Shown piece by piece: positions 20,668 through 32,006 of a stretch of 64,000 bases of DNA. The stretch is from Ichthyophis bannanicus (Eukaryota; Chordata; Amphibia; Gymnophiona; Ichthyophiidae), in contig CM066033.1 of assembly GCA_033557465.1 (NCBI GenBank), forward strand, positions 13,269,080-13,333,079. Direction: 5' to 3'. The stretch's first letter is position 1, and each line of letters begins with the position of its first letter. The position numbers were made by a program, and so were the translations under genes. The notes under the pieces are model-generated. The model made no database searches and had not been told where the DNA came from. It worked only from the letters and a program-made list of their open reading frames with translations.

Positions 20668-20760
20668 AGGATTTTATTTATTTATTTAGAAGGATTTAGT
20701 ATTCTGCTTTATCATTAAATCAAATGTAACAACTCAAAGTAAACAAAAAAAATTCTCACA
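20668..20760 (-). mobile_element. L2-like LINE 3' tail, minus strand
   Basis: TTTATTTATTTATTTAGAAGG followed by TTCTGCTTTATCATTAAATC is a degraded reverse-oriented L2-type 3' end. No other repeat is recognised to 21423. Confidence 0.4.
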
Positions 20761-21422
20761 GCCATTACCTACGATTATAGATAAATTACATAACTAGAAA
20801 ACAAAATAGGCTCATGAGAATTAGCCCATATTAAGGAGAGAAAGACTAAAAAATTTTTAAAACATAAAAACAGAGGATACACCTCAAAAAATAACAGTGG
20901 TCAATACTAATCGGTCCACATTTCCAGCTCCAGATCAAAACACTAAGCAATACTGTTGTCAATCAGAAAATTTTCTAAATGCATAGGTTCCATAAAGATA
21001 TAATTATTCCTGTAAAATGAAACAAGATATTTACAAGGGAACCTTAGAAAAGCGTACCACCAGCACCTTAGCACTCTGGGAAAGAAATGATTTTCTCCTA
21101 ACATGAGTGTCTCATGTTAAATCTTGGAGGCAGGCTCTAGCCCTTGTGTTTATTTAAAGCTGACTGATAAAGATTTACCCCTCCCAGAGGTTTCTGCCTT
21201 TAAGGACACAAATCCTGGCATAGATGTTTGTTGCTCAGCACTGGGAATTACAAACCTGACAATACAGACTGCAAACAACAAATCCCAAAGCAGATTACAA
21301 TGGACAAACCTCTGAAATTTCCAGAAGGAAAGGACTTTTAGTCAGCAACAGGGGTGGGGGGAGGAGGAGGTTCGCTGTTGCCTCAGACTGTAGCCCTCTG
21401 CAATTGGTTAAAACATCCTGAT

Positions 21423-21500
21423 TTTTATTTATTTATTTATTTACTTCTCTTATATACCGCGCTATTAAAATCAGTGCGGTTTACAATTGAACAAAAAAAA
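21423..21500 (-). mobile_element. L2-like LINE 3' tail, minus strand
   Basis: A TTTATTTATTTATTTAC run is followed by CTTATATACCGCGCTATTA and CAGTGCGGTTTACAATTG. This is the reverse complement of the 3' end shared by the L2 copies at 47099 and 63115. Confidence 0.7.
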
Positions 21501-22084
21501 CTACTTAAATTATGGCAGTGCAGTTGCTGGTCAGCTTCTGGCTACGAAGCATCATCAAGAGGCTGCTTCTAGCTTTTGGATAGAAAAACTTTGGAATTGG
21601 GCTTCAGTTGTCCTCTAGAGTTCCAATCCTTGGACTCAGATTTAAAAAAAGCAGAAAGGATTTATTCTGTCCCAGCTCTGGGTCAGAATTCAGAGGGAAA
21701 AGATTCTGCATTTCTTGACAAACAAAATTACAATCCAAACCGTGAGATCTAATCATAACTAAATTAAAGAAAAACAGGATTTTTCCAGGATTTAGATGGA
21801 GCTGGACCTGCATCTGGATCCTAAAATTTATAGTATAACATTCACATAAATCATTGGATTTAAGTTAGCAAATTGACCATTTTAGCTGGGTTAGAAAACA
21901 AAACAAAACTGCCTTGGTTACTCTTGTCAGCCAGCAGTATAAATTGTTAATTTACATATTTTACCAGTTTACCTTAATTGCGGATTTATTTTGGATGATA
22001 TTATTCAATGGTTCTATTTTTGTAATTGATTTGCTTTGGTAAGTATTGTATTTTTTGTGAGTTGTTTCTTATTCACGTATTTGT
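21501..22084. other. Unrecognised intergenic sequence
   Basis: I see no supported gene or repeat here. Confidence 0.4.
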
Positions 22085-23730
22085 TTACATTTATTCTGAA
22101 CACAGTGCATTACACAGAACAATACACCAAATTAATGCATGCAAGAAGCAATATCACACCGACTTAATAATGACATCCCTTAACAAACCATGGGAGTTAT
22201 TCAAAAATTGTTTGCTTCTTCACCAAAGACTGGCCTTCGCGCAATGAGGAAGACATGATTGACCCACTTCTTACAGAAGACTCCTTCAAACTTAAATTCA
22301 AGCTCAACCCAGAAATATCTCCATCCTTCGCAATAGACACACCATCCACGATCCCCTCCTCTGACCTTTGGTGATTCTTCCATGTGCCTTCACTAGAACA
22401 CCTGGGGAAGATAATAATGAGTATGAACACAAACATGTCACCCCTAGACTCTTGCCTGGTCTCCTGGATTAAGATCATGATTCAGCAACTCTGCCCTATT
22501 CTACAGAACATCATGCAGCTCTCTCTCAGTCATGGATGTGTACCTACCATACTCAAATATGCAACAGTTTGACCAGTCTTAAAAAATACAAGTGCTGACC
22601 CCAAGGATCCAAACAGGATTACATTGATAACCATTCTCCACTGGCCAAAACCAACACAGCTTCAAACCCCAACACAGTGTGGAAACACTTTTCACCTCAC
22701 TCTTAGGGGCTTGTTTACAAAGCTGCGGTAGCGGTTCGCGGTCGTTATCGGAGCCGCGGCCCCCTTGAAATCAATGGGGCCGCGGCTCCGATAACGATCG
22801 CGAACAGCTACCGCGGCTTTGTAAACAAGCCCCTTAGACAACCTTCTGCTAGGTCTAGATAAAATTAAAAGTGGCTTCCTTCTCATATTTAAGGATATCA
22901 CAGCAGCCTTCGATTCAATTAAACATAATATCATACTGAGATGACTACAGGAAATAGGGCTCCATGGCATTACCCTGAAATGGTTCAGGGCCTTTCTGAC
23001 ATAATAGGTCATCCACAGGGCATCCCACAAGGATCGGTTCTCTCAGCCATCATCTGTAATATTTACATTCAGCCTCTATGTAAAATCATGAATCTCTACA
23101 AGATACAATATAGAATTTATGCTGATGACATCATGGTCTTTGCCTCTTTTAACGTAGGTCAACCCGATCTCTCTAATCAAATGGCATGCTTGAAAGCAAT
23201 GGCGGACTGGCTACAACAACAAAACCTTAATATAAACTACAAGAAAACTGAAGCGCTCTTTGTGACCAGGAACACATCCTTTACCCCACCGGAATCCGTC
23301 AAATTCCTGCATAACGATATAAGAGTTAAAGAATTTGTAACTGGATCGGAAACTAATCATTTCAAATACATATTTCCAGATCCACAAAAGCAGCGTACTT
23401 CAAGCTAAATATAGTGCTAAGGCTCAAACCACTACTTGACAGACACACTTTTGCACAGGGTGTCAGGCCATGATTATGCCAATAATAGACTATTGTAATG
23501 TGATATATCAAGGACTCCCAAAACAAGCCACGTTTCAGTTACAACTAGTACAGAACACAACTGCTCCAATAATTACAGGAACTGCGAGAAATGATCATAT
23601 TACTCCAACTTTGAAGCAGCTCCACTGTTTGCTGATGGACACCCGCACCAAGTACAAATTATTACTCATCGTCAAGATCACCCAACAGTTATACCTAGAA
23701 TCACTTCAGTCACTGGTCACCAAGGAGCGC
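22085..23730 (+). pseudogene. Old, degraded L2 LINE (RT region)
   Basis: Scattered frames match the L2 protein at 60627-62774 in order. ALHRTIHQINACKKQYHTDL then SLNKPWELFK (22100-22210) corresponds to HTDTLKRSLNKPRDLFNLV there. Then come PQGSVLSAIICNIYIQPLCK and YRIYADDIMVFASF (23020-23150, RT motifs B and C), LQQQNLNINYKKTEALFVTR and MPIIDYCNVIYQGLPKQATF (23470-23530). Many stops and frame changes are present and a PIF/Harbinger palindrome is inserted at 22706-22833. It is the most decayed L2 copy in the window. Confidence 0.8.
22706..22833. mobile_element. PIF/Harbinger-type palindromic MITE with TTA target duplication
   Basis: A 128-bp near-perfect palindrome with left end GGGGCTTGTTTACAAAGC, right end GCTTTGTAAACAAGCCCC, and the arms continuing through the GGAGCCGCGGCCCC segment to a short centre. 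It is flanked by TTA at 22703-22705 and 22834-22836. A 3-bp TTA (TWA) duplication is diagnostic of PIF/Harbinger. It is non-coding, and near-perfect arms suggest a recent insertion into the old L2. Confidence 0.88.
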
Positions 23731-24113
23731 AGAAGGGAGGCACCTCCTGCAGGCACAAGGCAGCACAAAGGAGCAGGAGAGCTGTGCCACTGGAGGAAAG
23801 TGCTTTATTAATAACAGCCCCGGCGAGCTTAACAGAGCCGCGAGAGGAAAACTCTCCCTTTACAGCTCTGAAAGCCGCGCCGAGGAGAGTGATTGAGGTG
23901 GGCTCTGCCGGGCAGGCCGTGAGGGGGGGGGGCCTGCGGGAGACACTTGACTGCGGGAGACACTTGATTCTGCCATTGCCACGGCGGCAGCAGCAGCAAG
24001 TTTCTTTTTTCTCTTTAAGTGGTTGATGGCAGAATGTTGTTTGCACGGGGCCCCCTGAAACCGGGGCCTTTGTGTACAAACAACATTTCTTGCTCAATGG
24101 ATGGGCCGGCCCT
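23731..24113. other. GC-rich non-coding repeat ending GGGCCGGCCCTG
   Basis: The segment ends at GGGCCGGCCCTG (24100-24113). The same terminal string, AGGCCGGCCCTG, closes another repeat-like stretch near 38968-38979. An internal hairpin pairs AATGTTGTTTG near 24033 with CAAACAACATT near 24077. The left boundary is unclear. It may be a non-autonomous hAT-like element with a CAGGGCCGGC end. Confidence 0.35.
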
Positions 24114-24389
24114 GCGCATGCGGTTGCCACACCAGCTAAGAGATGCAGTTCCACTTACTGTGTGAAATATAAAGACAGCGCAAAGTTCAATCATTAAATT
24201 AAAAATAAAATTATTTTTGTACCTTTGTTGTCTGACAATTTTTGATCATGTTAGTCCCGATTTGAGGTTCCTGTTTTTCCTCTGTCTTCTCTTAGCTCTC
24301 TTTCTATGGTCTATAGTCGTTCTGCCATTTCTGGTCTCTCCTTTTGCTTTCTTCATTTTCTTCGATCAGCCTTTTTCCAGTCCCACTAA

Positions 24390-25345
24390 CCCTCCCCAGT
24401 ATCAGCCCCCTTTACAGCCTCCCCTTCCAGTGTCAACCCCCTTGCATTCCCAGCACTGCCACTGGTGTCTATTTCCTTCTAGTCCCCCTCCTCCATCGTC
24501 CAGCCCCTTCTAGTCCAAATACCATCCCAGGTATCAGCGAACTTCCAGTCCCAGAGCCTCCTCCCATGTCAGTTCCCTTCCAGTCACCTCTTCTCTGTCC
24601 ATCCCCCTTCCAGTCCCATCCCCAAGTGGCAGCTCCCTTCCAGCTCCCCCACCCCCTGTGTCTGCTCCCTTCCAGCTCCCTGCAGTGTCTGCTCTCTTGT
24701 AGCCCTCCATGTCTGCTCCCTTTCAGCTCCCCCAGTGTCTGCTCCCTTGTAGCCCCCATGTTTACTCCCTTCCAACTCCCCCCCCCCCGGGCCTGCACCC
24801 CTCCAGCTCACCCCGGTGTCTGCTCTGTGTTTACTCCCTTCCAGCTCCCTCCCCCCCCCCCCACCGGGCCTGCACCCTTTCTGCTCACCCCGTTTTCTGC
24901 TCTCTTGTTTCCCCCTTGTTTCCTTTTTTCCATCTCCCCCTGTGTCTTCTCCCTTTTAGCCCCCATGTTTACTCCCTTCCAGCTCCCCCCCCCCCCGTGT
25001 CTGCTCCCTTCCAGCTCCCTGCAGTGTCTGCTCTCTTGTAGCCCCCCGTGTCTGCACCCTTTCAGCTCCCCCAGTATCTGCTCCCTTCCAGCTCTGCCAG
25101 TGTCTGCTCCTTTGTAGCCCCGTTGACCCCCTTTCAGCTTCCCCCCTCCCGGGTCTGCATCCTTCCAGCTCACCCCCCATGTCTGCTCCCTTCCAGCTCC
25201 ATGCAGTGTCTGCTCTCTTGTAGCCCCCTGTGTCTGCTCCCTTGTAGCCCCCATGTTTTTTCCCTCCCAGCTTCCCCCCCCCCCGGGTCTGCTCCCTTCC
25301 AGCTCCCCCCTCCCACCCCCCACCCCATGTCTGTTCCCTTCTGGC
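24390..25345. repeat. Pyrimidine-rich minisatellite (about 24-27 bp unit)
   Basis: The unit is roughly TGTCTGCTCCCTTCCAGCTC plus a variable C-run, repeated several tens of times with variants (TCTTGTAGCCCC, CGGGCCTGCACCC). Long frames on both strands (24344-25117 plus, 24808-25467 minus) consist only of this repeat translated and are not genes. Confidence 0.9.
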
Positions 25346-26393
25346 CCCTTTTCTCCTCTCCTCAACTCATCCTTCAAAAAGCGAAAGCAGCTGTGGGAAC
25401 ATTTCTCTGTTACCGCCACTCTGCTCTCTTTTAAACTGCTGGATGGCGGAGCTTCCAGTAGTAACAAGCATTTCCTGTTTCTCAGGAAATGATTATTACT
25501 GCCTTTGGAAACTCCAAGACCCAGCGGTCTAAAAGAGAGAAGAGCTGCGGGAACAGAGAAATGTTCCGGCAGCTGCTTTCTTTTTATTTGAAGCGGTGGT
25601 GGCAGGTGACTGGTGTCGGCGCCCTCCTGCAGCGCTTACCAGGTAGTGCTGGCCTTGGAGAGGGGGCGGGGGGCAGGGAAGGCTTGGGTGCTGAGAGAGA
25701 GCTGTGATTGGAGTGAGAGAGCTGAGGAGTTAGGTTTTATGATGGAAAAAGTCTGCACAAAAATATATGAATAAAACATGCAGAATTTAAAATAACTGTG
25801 AGCAGTTTTCTCAATTTTTGTGTGGAATTTTCCTTTTTTTTTTTTACACAGAATTCCACCAGGTATAAACAAGAATACTTCGATTTTCTTTTCACTATAG
25901 GTAGTATTTTATGGTCCTGAATGAATAAAATAGCTGGAATTGAGATCCTATTGTAAGTCACAAAGAAGGTTAGATATAATTTTGTTGCTCATCTCAAAAT
26001 GATTGTTTTCCAGCTGCATTTCCTGGTGTAGCAGCAGCTTAAACACTGATCTTACTTCCCTCTGCTGCCTGAGACACTCTGCCTCTGCCATCTCTGCAGA
26101 TCCACCTTAAGGCTGCGGGCTCCTACATTATGATGTCACTACAGGATACTGAGCATGCTCTACCCTGTTTCCTTCCTCTAGTCTAGTGTCTGCAAAGTTT
26201 GCAAAGAGAAGGAAAGATTTGTGTTAGAAGCAGGAACTTCTTGTTTCCCCAGGACAGGAAATCCCTGCAAGCCCCAGCCCCTGATCTGCAAATGGGAGAG
26301 AAGGGACTATGTGAGACCCTTAGGAATTAGTCCGTCGTCCTTCTGCCTTATTCATCCTTCCATTAACAGGGAATTCTTCTCAGCAGCCTAAGA
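25346..26393. other. Upstream region of the KRAB zinc-finger gene
   Basis: No confident repeat was identified apart from a short imperfect hairpin near 25455-25515 (CATTTCCTG and CAGGAAATG arms). The 5' untranslated exon and promoter of the KRAB gene probably lie in its right-hand part. A possible splice acceptor (TTCCATTAACAG, 26358-26369) suggests exon 1 may begin at 26370 or that the leader is contiguous. Confidence 0.4.
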
Positions 26394-26441
26394 ATGCAGA
26401 AGGAAAACAGGAGGGAAATGTCTGCCTTGGTTTCTGATAAG
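26394..26441 (+). CDS. KRAB zinc-finger protein, coding exon 1 (start)
   Basis: This exon supplies the first 16 codons, MQKENRREMSALVSDK, ending exactly at a GTAAGA donor in phase 0. An in-frame TAA lies 28 bases upstream (26364-26366), so the frame cannot start earlier without splicing. A second in-frame ATG at 26418 would give MSALVSDK, a plausible alternative start. It joins directly to the KRAB A-box exon at 28661 in the same phase. The product is a sequence-specific transcriptional regulator acting in the nucleus. This exon gives only its N-terminal lead. Assignment rests on phase, splice sites and position before the KRAB exon. Confidence 0.75.
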
Positions 26442-27237
26442 GTAAGAATTGTTTATTCTCCTCTTCTGCACAGGGCATCAGCATTTCAAAGAAAACGTTT
26501 GCAAATGCTGCTCTTGCAACTTTCCCTCCTTGACCTTGTTGCAGGAACGTTGTGTTAGAGCTGTGTTATAGCTCTGAGCAGTTTTCTAATGCAAGATTAA
26601 TGCATAATTTTGTTCCCAAAATATACATTAACAATATGTAATGCTAAATAGCTGTGTGCAAAATTTTGTGCAAAAGAAGACAGAGGGTGGAAGACATATG
26701 TGCACATGGGTTTGAACTACTTACAGCCAGAAGCAAAAAGGTCAGATGGCTCAAAGAGGCTCATTCACCTGCCTGAAACTCCCTGATCCTAAGGATCCCA
26801 ACAGCCCTCACCCTGACTCCTCTAAAAAAACATCACTGGTGGCCTGGTAACCTGGTGGCCCTGGTCCCCCACCCCCTGAACTCTAAAAAAATTCCATAAA
26901 CTAGTGACCCTTAGCTCCCCCACCCCTGAACCCCACAAAATAAATTGGTTGCCCAAGAGACCACTACACCCCCAACCCCTGGCACTCTGCAGTCCCTCCC
27001 CTCTAGTATCTCTGATCCTCCCATCCTGGTATCTTTTTCATAGGGAGGCAGGAGTGATGCCTACATGTTCCTGCCTCTGCACCACCATCCTGGAAAATGG
27101 CAGCACCTGACCCCATGAGGGGCACCCTGGGACGTACGTTGTGTGGTTATTCTGCCAAATAAGGCAGAATCCATGCCCTGTGCTGCTCTTTCAACCTTTT
27201 CTCCTCTTTCCCAGATTGTCTTTTTCTGAAATGGAGG

Positions 27238-27332
27238 AATAGCCTACTAGTTAGAGCAGCAAAATAATATACAGAATTCAAATCCTGCTTTCCTACAGAC
27301 AATCCATGTGATCTTGGGCAAGTCCCTTCACC
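27238..27332 (+). mobile_element. MIR-like tRNA-derived SINE head (intron 1)
   Basis: ACTAGTTAGAGCAGCAAAAT, TTCAAATCCTGCTT (B-box like) and GTGATCTTGGGCAAGTC match the arrangement of MIR/CORE SINEs: A box, B box, then the TTGGGCAAGT core. Confidence 0.6.
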
Positions 27333-27336
27333 CTTA

Positions 27337-27425
27337 AGGATCTGTTTACAAAGCTGTGATAAAATAGCAGGTTTTTACAGTTATTATCACAGAATTCTTA
27401 TTGCAGGATTTACTAAGCTGCAGCA
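27337..27425. mobile_element. Degraded PIF/Harbinger-like MITE (intron 1)
   Basis: TTA precedes AGGATCTGTTTACAAAGCTG, and a looser inverted partner GGATTTACTAAGCTGC appears near 27406. The end resembles the palindrome at 22706-22833 (TTGTTTACAAAGCTG). Confidence 0.5.
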
Positions 27426-28660
27426 CCTGAATACCTGTCAAAAAAATGTCAAAGTGACTGAAATACAGAGGACATGGGGAAAGGAGAAGGTGCTGTGGGT
27501 CATCATAGAAAAGGGAAATGGCAACTCCATATGTGCATGTCTGCTTCCCTGACCTCTGTCTCAGATGGAGGAACTGGACAGAGATCTGTCTGAAGACAGC
27601 TAAAAGTTGGGAATGAAGGGATAAGTGTCATTGGTAGAAAGCTTTCACCTGCCAGACTGTATTGGAGTACTCTGTCTGCAAAATTGATAGTTGCATGGGA
27701 TGGGGGGAGGGGGGGTGGGTGGTAGCCCTTACTGCCAGGGATAGGCTGCCAGGGATTTGTGAGAATAGGCAGGGGGGTGCTATTTTTAATTGACACATCC
27801 CTGGCTTCTTCAGTAGATGGTGGGCTTTGGATTGGGCTCCGTTATCATGCATTAATTTGGCCCAGAAAGCATGATGTTTCTAGCTGCATTAATGCATGTA
27901 AAAGTGCTGCTGAATTTCCTAACCTGCAGACCGGATACTCCAATCGATGTCTAGCAGGTTACTGTTTCCTGCCAATAACACGTCCTCCTTAATGCCCACC
28001 TTTTGTGTGCCATCAGTCAGATCTTTGTGCAGTTCCTCCATCTGATTTGCAGATCTGTAGATCACATGAATGCACACAGGGGTACTATGGCTTCTTTCTG
28101 TCGCATCTCACAGTGCTTCCTGTGCCCTCTGCATTTCATCCACTTTGATACTGTTTTTGACTTGGAGCTACTCTTTTCCTTTTGCTACCATCTTTGTCTT
28201 GAGCATATTATAACCTGAGACGGCTGTATCCCATTCATGAGAGTCGCTAATCCACTTCTCTGTAATAATGCACTATCTTAGACTCTCTCTCTCAGACACA
28301 CACGAACACAGACACAGACACACTTTTACACTCCGACTCTCAGACGCTTTCTTACTCCTCTCCCCAGGTCTGACCCCAGCACTTTCCACTTTCCTGTCTT
28401 CAGTCTCCAACCCACCAGCCTCCATCACCCCTTCAGCAGTTGTTGCCACCCCCTTCCAACCCACATAGGCTAGTGCCATATCCTCTATCCAATTGCTCAT
28501 AAAGACAGGAGATGAGATTTCCAGAGTTTCTCTGGGGACCAGGCAATCTAAACAAAATACTGGATATTTAGGAGAAAGGAGCTTGCTAATCTCACTGGCA
28601 AATTCTATTCCACACACCCCAGAATGAAAGTGCAGCTGAGTGTCCTGTTTGCTGTTCCAG

Positions 28661-28787
28661 GCATCGGTCACATTCAGGGACGTCGCTGCTTACTTCTCAG
28701 AAGTGGAGTGGGGCATTCTGGGAGAAGGGCAGCAGGAGCTGTACAAGAAGGTTATCAAGGAGATTCACGGCATTCTGATATCACAAG
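28661..28787 (+). CDS. KRAB zinc-finger protein, exon 2 (KRAB A-box)
   Basis: A 127-nt exon between a pyrimidine tract with CAG acceptor (28658-28660) and a GTAAAT donor. 127 nt is the standard length of vertebrate KRAB A-box exons. It encodes [34 protein letters not shown] and IHGILISQ, matching the A-box layout VTFxDVAxYFSxEEW...LYxxVxxE. The DV and EW positions are kept. The EEW is EVEW, and the MLE that many mammalian KRABs use to contact TRIM28 is replaced by IKE. Acceptor phase 0 and donor phase 1 fit exons 1 and 3. In the family, KRAB recruits a co-repressor. Whether this variant does is open. Confidence 0.93.
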
Positions 28788-29385
28788 GTAAATCTGCTCA
28801 TCTAGCCTCTGCCATGTAAGTCTCATTGCGAGATGTGCGCTGCCATTCTATCTAGACAGGAGACATCCCGGGTATCAGGCCCCAGAGACCCCTGAAATGT
28901 AGAGCCTGGCTTGTGATTCCATCTCATATCCAGCAGGAGCTGCTGTTGCTCTCTGGGAGCCAGTGACAGACTCCACTGCTGCGGGCTCTGCAAACGATGT
29001 AGCTCAGTGCTGTAAGATCAGATGTAAACCATAAATTAGAGGATTCATACAAGACCATCTGGAGTCTGTCTCCCTTTCCTGTGCAAAGACATGTGGCTCA
29101 GGAGAGTAGGAGGGAGGATTTACCTCTGACTCCTTTCTGAGAACCGCAGCTCCTACATAAGGCAGTAACCAGATATCACAGAGAAGAACAGAAACGACTG
29201 CACCAGAAAACCTCCAAGCTTTAATCTTGCAATTGCCTCATTTCACCCAGGCTTTGTCAGAGAAATACAACCAACCCAAAGATATATAACACACACACTT
29301 TCATGCCCACACACTCAAACACTGGTCCATCAGAACAGTTCTACGAGTCCTATTTAAATGCAGTTTTCATATTTCTTATTAACAG

Positions 29386-29499
29386 GTTATTCAATTGTTA
29401 ATCCTGATGTCATAGTCAAGATTAAAACAGACGATGAGAAATATTTCACTCAGCACTGTGAGTGGGAGGGAAAAGAAAACTTTAATGACCCTACGATGA
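29386..29499 (+). CDS. KRAB zinc-finger protein, exon 3 (B-box-like)
   Basis: A 114-nt exon, phase 1 to phase 1, with an AACAG acceptor and GTAAGT donor. It encodes GYSIVNPDVIVKIKTDDEKY followed by FTQHCEWEGKENFNDPTM. The start follows the KRAB B-box pattern G-Y-x-V-x-K-P-D-V-I-x-x-L-E-x-x-x-E, here NPDVIVKI. It lies 0.6 kb after the A-box exon. Exons 4 and 5 begin with variants of the same motif. The B-box normally strengthens A-box repression. Confidence 0.92.
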
Positions 29500-29660
29500 G
29501 TAAGTAAATGTTTGGGATTTAAGGGCTTTGCATTTTGAGATCACAGGAGATGAGGTGATTACTATCAGGCATTTGTTGACTTAAAATTAATTTACTAATT
29601 TAGGTTTGTCAGATCATCCCTTATGAATCCTTTTAGATATTTTGTTTTTTTTCATCACAG

Positions 29661-29774
29661 GTCTTCCGATTGTAACATCGGTGTTCTCACTGAGTGTTAA
29701 GCAAGAGGATAATCTCCCCTTCATGGATCATCCTGATTCAGAGATGACTGAGCAGATCCAGCCTCCTGCAACAA
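29661..29774 (+). CDS. KRAB zinc-finger protein, exon 4 (second B-box-like repeat)
   Basis: Another 114-nt phase 1-1 exon, only 161 bases after exon 3, with an ATCACAG acceptor and GTAAGT donor. Joined codons read SLPIVTSVFSLSVKQEDNLP then FMDHPDSEMTEQIQPPAT. The identical length, phase and opening pattern ([GS]-[YLF]-[SP]-[IA]-V) suggest it arose by duplication of exon 3. The PD of the B-box is changed to SV, so the motif is weakened. The rest is acidic linker. Confidence 0.9.
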
Positions 29775-30559
29775 GTAAGTATAAAATTCCTCCTGGACGT
29801 CTTACTAAGGTCAGCATGTGCCATTTAGGGCTTCAGCGCTGGTGGGATAAGAGGCCTTTGTCCTCTCTCTACCTCCCACTGTGTTTCCATTCTTTTGATG
29901 GAGTTGTCTACCTGCAGAGCTGTAGGGGGCAGCTGATGGAGGCGTGAGACCTGTGGGCGGGATTAGGGTTGAAGCATGTGTGTGTGGTTAAAAGGGCTGC
30001 TGGGGTTGGGGGCAGTGAAGGGGCTTCTCCATTGTTGCAGTGGGGGCGGGGGGGGGGAACATGATTGATGAGCATGATACCATCTGATTTAGCCAAGGAG
30101 GCATAACCTAAGAACTTTAGTGGCCCAGGGGAGGTGAAGTTCAGTTTTTGCAGTTCTTGTGGGTTAAGACAAGCCAGAGTAGATAATGTAATTTACAGTA
30201 ATGCATTTTAATATTAATGAACTGACTGAGATAATTATACATTCAATACATATCAACAGTCCTTAAGGGTTTGCGTGCAGGTGTTCACAGGGTCACTGAT
30301 GCGCTGTGAAGCTTTTAGGCAGGGCTGAGTCGGCTCTGGCAGAGATAAGGTGAGCAACGGGGTGCAAATGTTCAAAGGGTCACTGCTCTGCTCTGCTCTG
30401 CTGCTGTTGCCCCCCCCCCCCCAAATGGTGCTGCTGTAGGCCGACATCTGGTTCAGTTTGTAGCTGTGTCCAGCCTTGTTTGGAGAGCAGAGGTGGAAGA
30501 GAATATTTGAAGGATCAGGGAAGGCTTCCTTTAGCACATTAGCAAGGAAATGCCTGTAA

Positions 30560-30765
30560 AATTATATATAGGTGATACAGTGAGGGCATTCCCAGAGGCC
30601 TTTAGCCAGTGCTGGAGAAAGTGGACTTCTTGCATATTTGGTGACTCGTTGGAAGAGGAAAGCATGTTGGGAAGACGTGGTTGTGGGGCTGGAAGGGCTG
30701 GTGGAGCTTAGACTGGCCTTGGACCCTAGGCAATATTTACTGGAAATCTCCAGCTTGTGCTCTAA
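30560..30765 (+). pseudogene. Possible L1/Tx1-like LINE C-terminal relic (intron 4)
   Basis: A frame shows CWRKCGLLAYL, FWEDVV-like (CWEDVV) and LALDPRQYLLEI, resembling the CWRC...HIWW...FW...LDP end of L1/Tx1 proteins. It is short and degraded. Confidence 0.3.
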
Positions 30766-30869
30766 TTATGCTGAAAATTCAAATCCCAACTGTCATGAAC
30801 AACGAGGAGATGAATGTCAGCTGCATTAAAATAAGCTCTGATCCCCCAAATCCGATATCAAGGTATCCA

Positions 30870-31150
30870 GGGGTGAGATGAAAACATTTAATAAAGTAGG
30901 GGCCAAACAGACCCCTGAGGGCCACCTTATGACAGTAGGTAGATTGCAGAGACTATTAGCATTTATTGACACCTAAAAAACACATCTTGATGAATAGGAA
31001 CAGAAGCAATTCAGAGCGACATCAGTAAAGCCAGTTTGTTCTAAGCGTGTTAATCGAAGGGTTTGGTTGATTACAGCAAAAGCTGCCCTTAGGTCACGCT
31101 GCATTACCAGGATGTGTCTAAGGCTATCCTGGCAGCTAACTCTCTCATTC
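30870..31150 (-). pseudogene. L2-like RT fragment, minus strand (intron 4)
   Basis: The minus-strand translation contains DLRAAFAVINQTLRLTRLEQ then TDVALNCFCSY, matching the L2 motif A region (LDIAAAFDSVHHEILLGRLK...ALNWCSSY at about 61640-61750). Downstream on the same strand a piece corresponds to the GVPQG motif. Stops show decay. Confidence 0.6.
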
Positions 31151-31638
31151 AGCTTAACTGACATTGCATGTGGGGTGGGGGGGAGTTATTTATTTTGGTA
31201 TTTATCCATTTTAAGACTCTGGGTAGGTTGCAGTTTAACATACATAATACTTACATAAATAAAATAATATCACAAGCATACACATACAAACTAGATCCGT
31301 TCAGTGATCTCAGCAGCAACTTTATCAAAGTTCTGCGACAAAAGGAATATTTGCATTGGTCAAAGGCCTTATCGGGATCTGATGCTGAAACCTCGTAGCT
31401 TATGCCTGAGGAGGCTAGGCTGGAGGCTAGAGTGATGTATTTGGCAAATACATTCTATAAACTTTGGGTTTCCACCAAGGGTATGTCCTCTTACATAAGA
31501 ACATAAGAACATAAGATATGCCATACTGGGTCAGACCGAGGTCCATCAAGCCCAGTATCCTGTTTCCAACAGTGGCCAATCTAGGTCATACGTACCTAGC
31601 AATATCCCCAAAAGACACAGGTTCCACAATGTACTGGG

Positions 31639-31965
31639 TCAACCCTTTTTAAAAATTGACTTTACTTTGGCCATCCTCCAGTCTTCTGGTATTACAGATG
31701 ATTTTAATGATAGTTCACAGATTACTAATAGCAGGTTTGCAATCTCATATTTCAAATCTTTCAACACCCTTGGATGTATACCATCCGGTCCAGGTGATTT
31801 GCTACTCTTCAGTTTATCAAATAGTTGCAATACATCTTCCCAGTGTATCAATATTTCCTTCAATTCTTCCACTGTATCACCTTTAAATACCACTTCAGTC
31901 ATGGGTAACATCCCTACATCTTCCTCAGTCAAGACCAAAGCAAAGAATTCATTCAGTCTCTCCAC
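31639..31965 (-). pseudogene. CR1 ORF2, N-terminal RT fragment
   Basis: Minus-strand frame reading ERLNEFFALVLTEEDVG, LKSSKSPGPDGIHPRVLKDL and IPEDWRMAKVKSIFKKG, the linker and first RT motifs of CR1 ORF2. The catalytic palm is deleted in this copy. The frame runs into the 3' tail, so no enzyme could form. Confidence 0.85.
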
Positions 31966-32006
31966 TATGGCCTTGTCCCCCTCTTACTGTCCCTTTTACC
32001 CCTCTA

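Noticed and set aside
22692..23030. 112-codon minus-strand frame
   Set aside because: Built from the PIF/Harbinger palindrome and antisense L2 sequence.
24344..25467. Long proline/serine-rich frames (257 codons plus, 219 codons minus)
   Set aside because: They are direct translations of a minisatellite, overlap on opposite strands and have no complexity outside the repeat unit.
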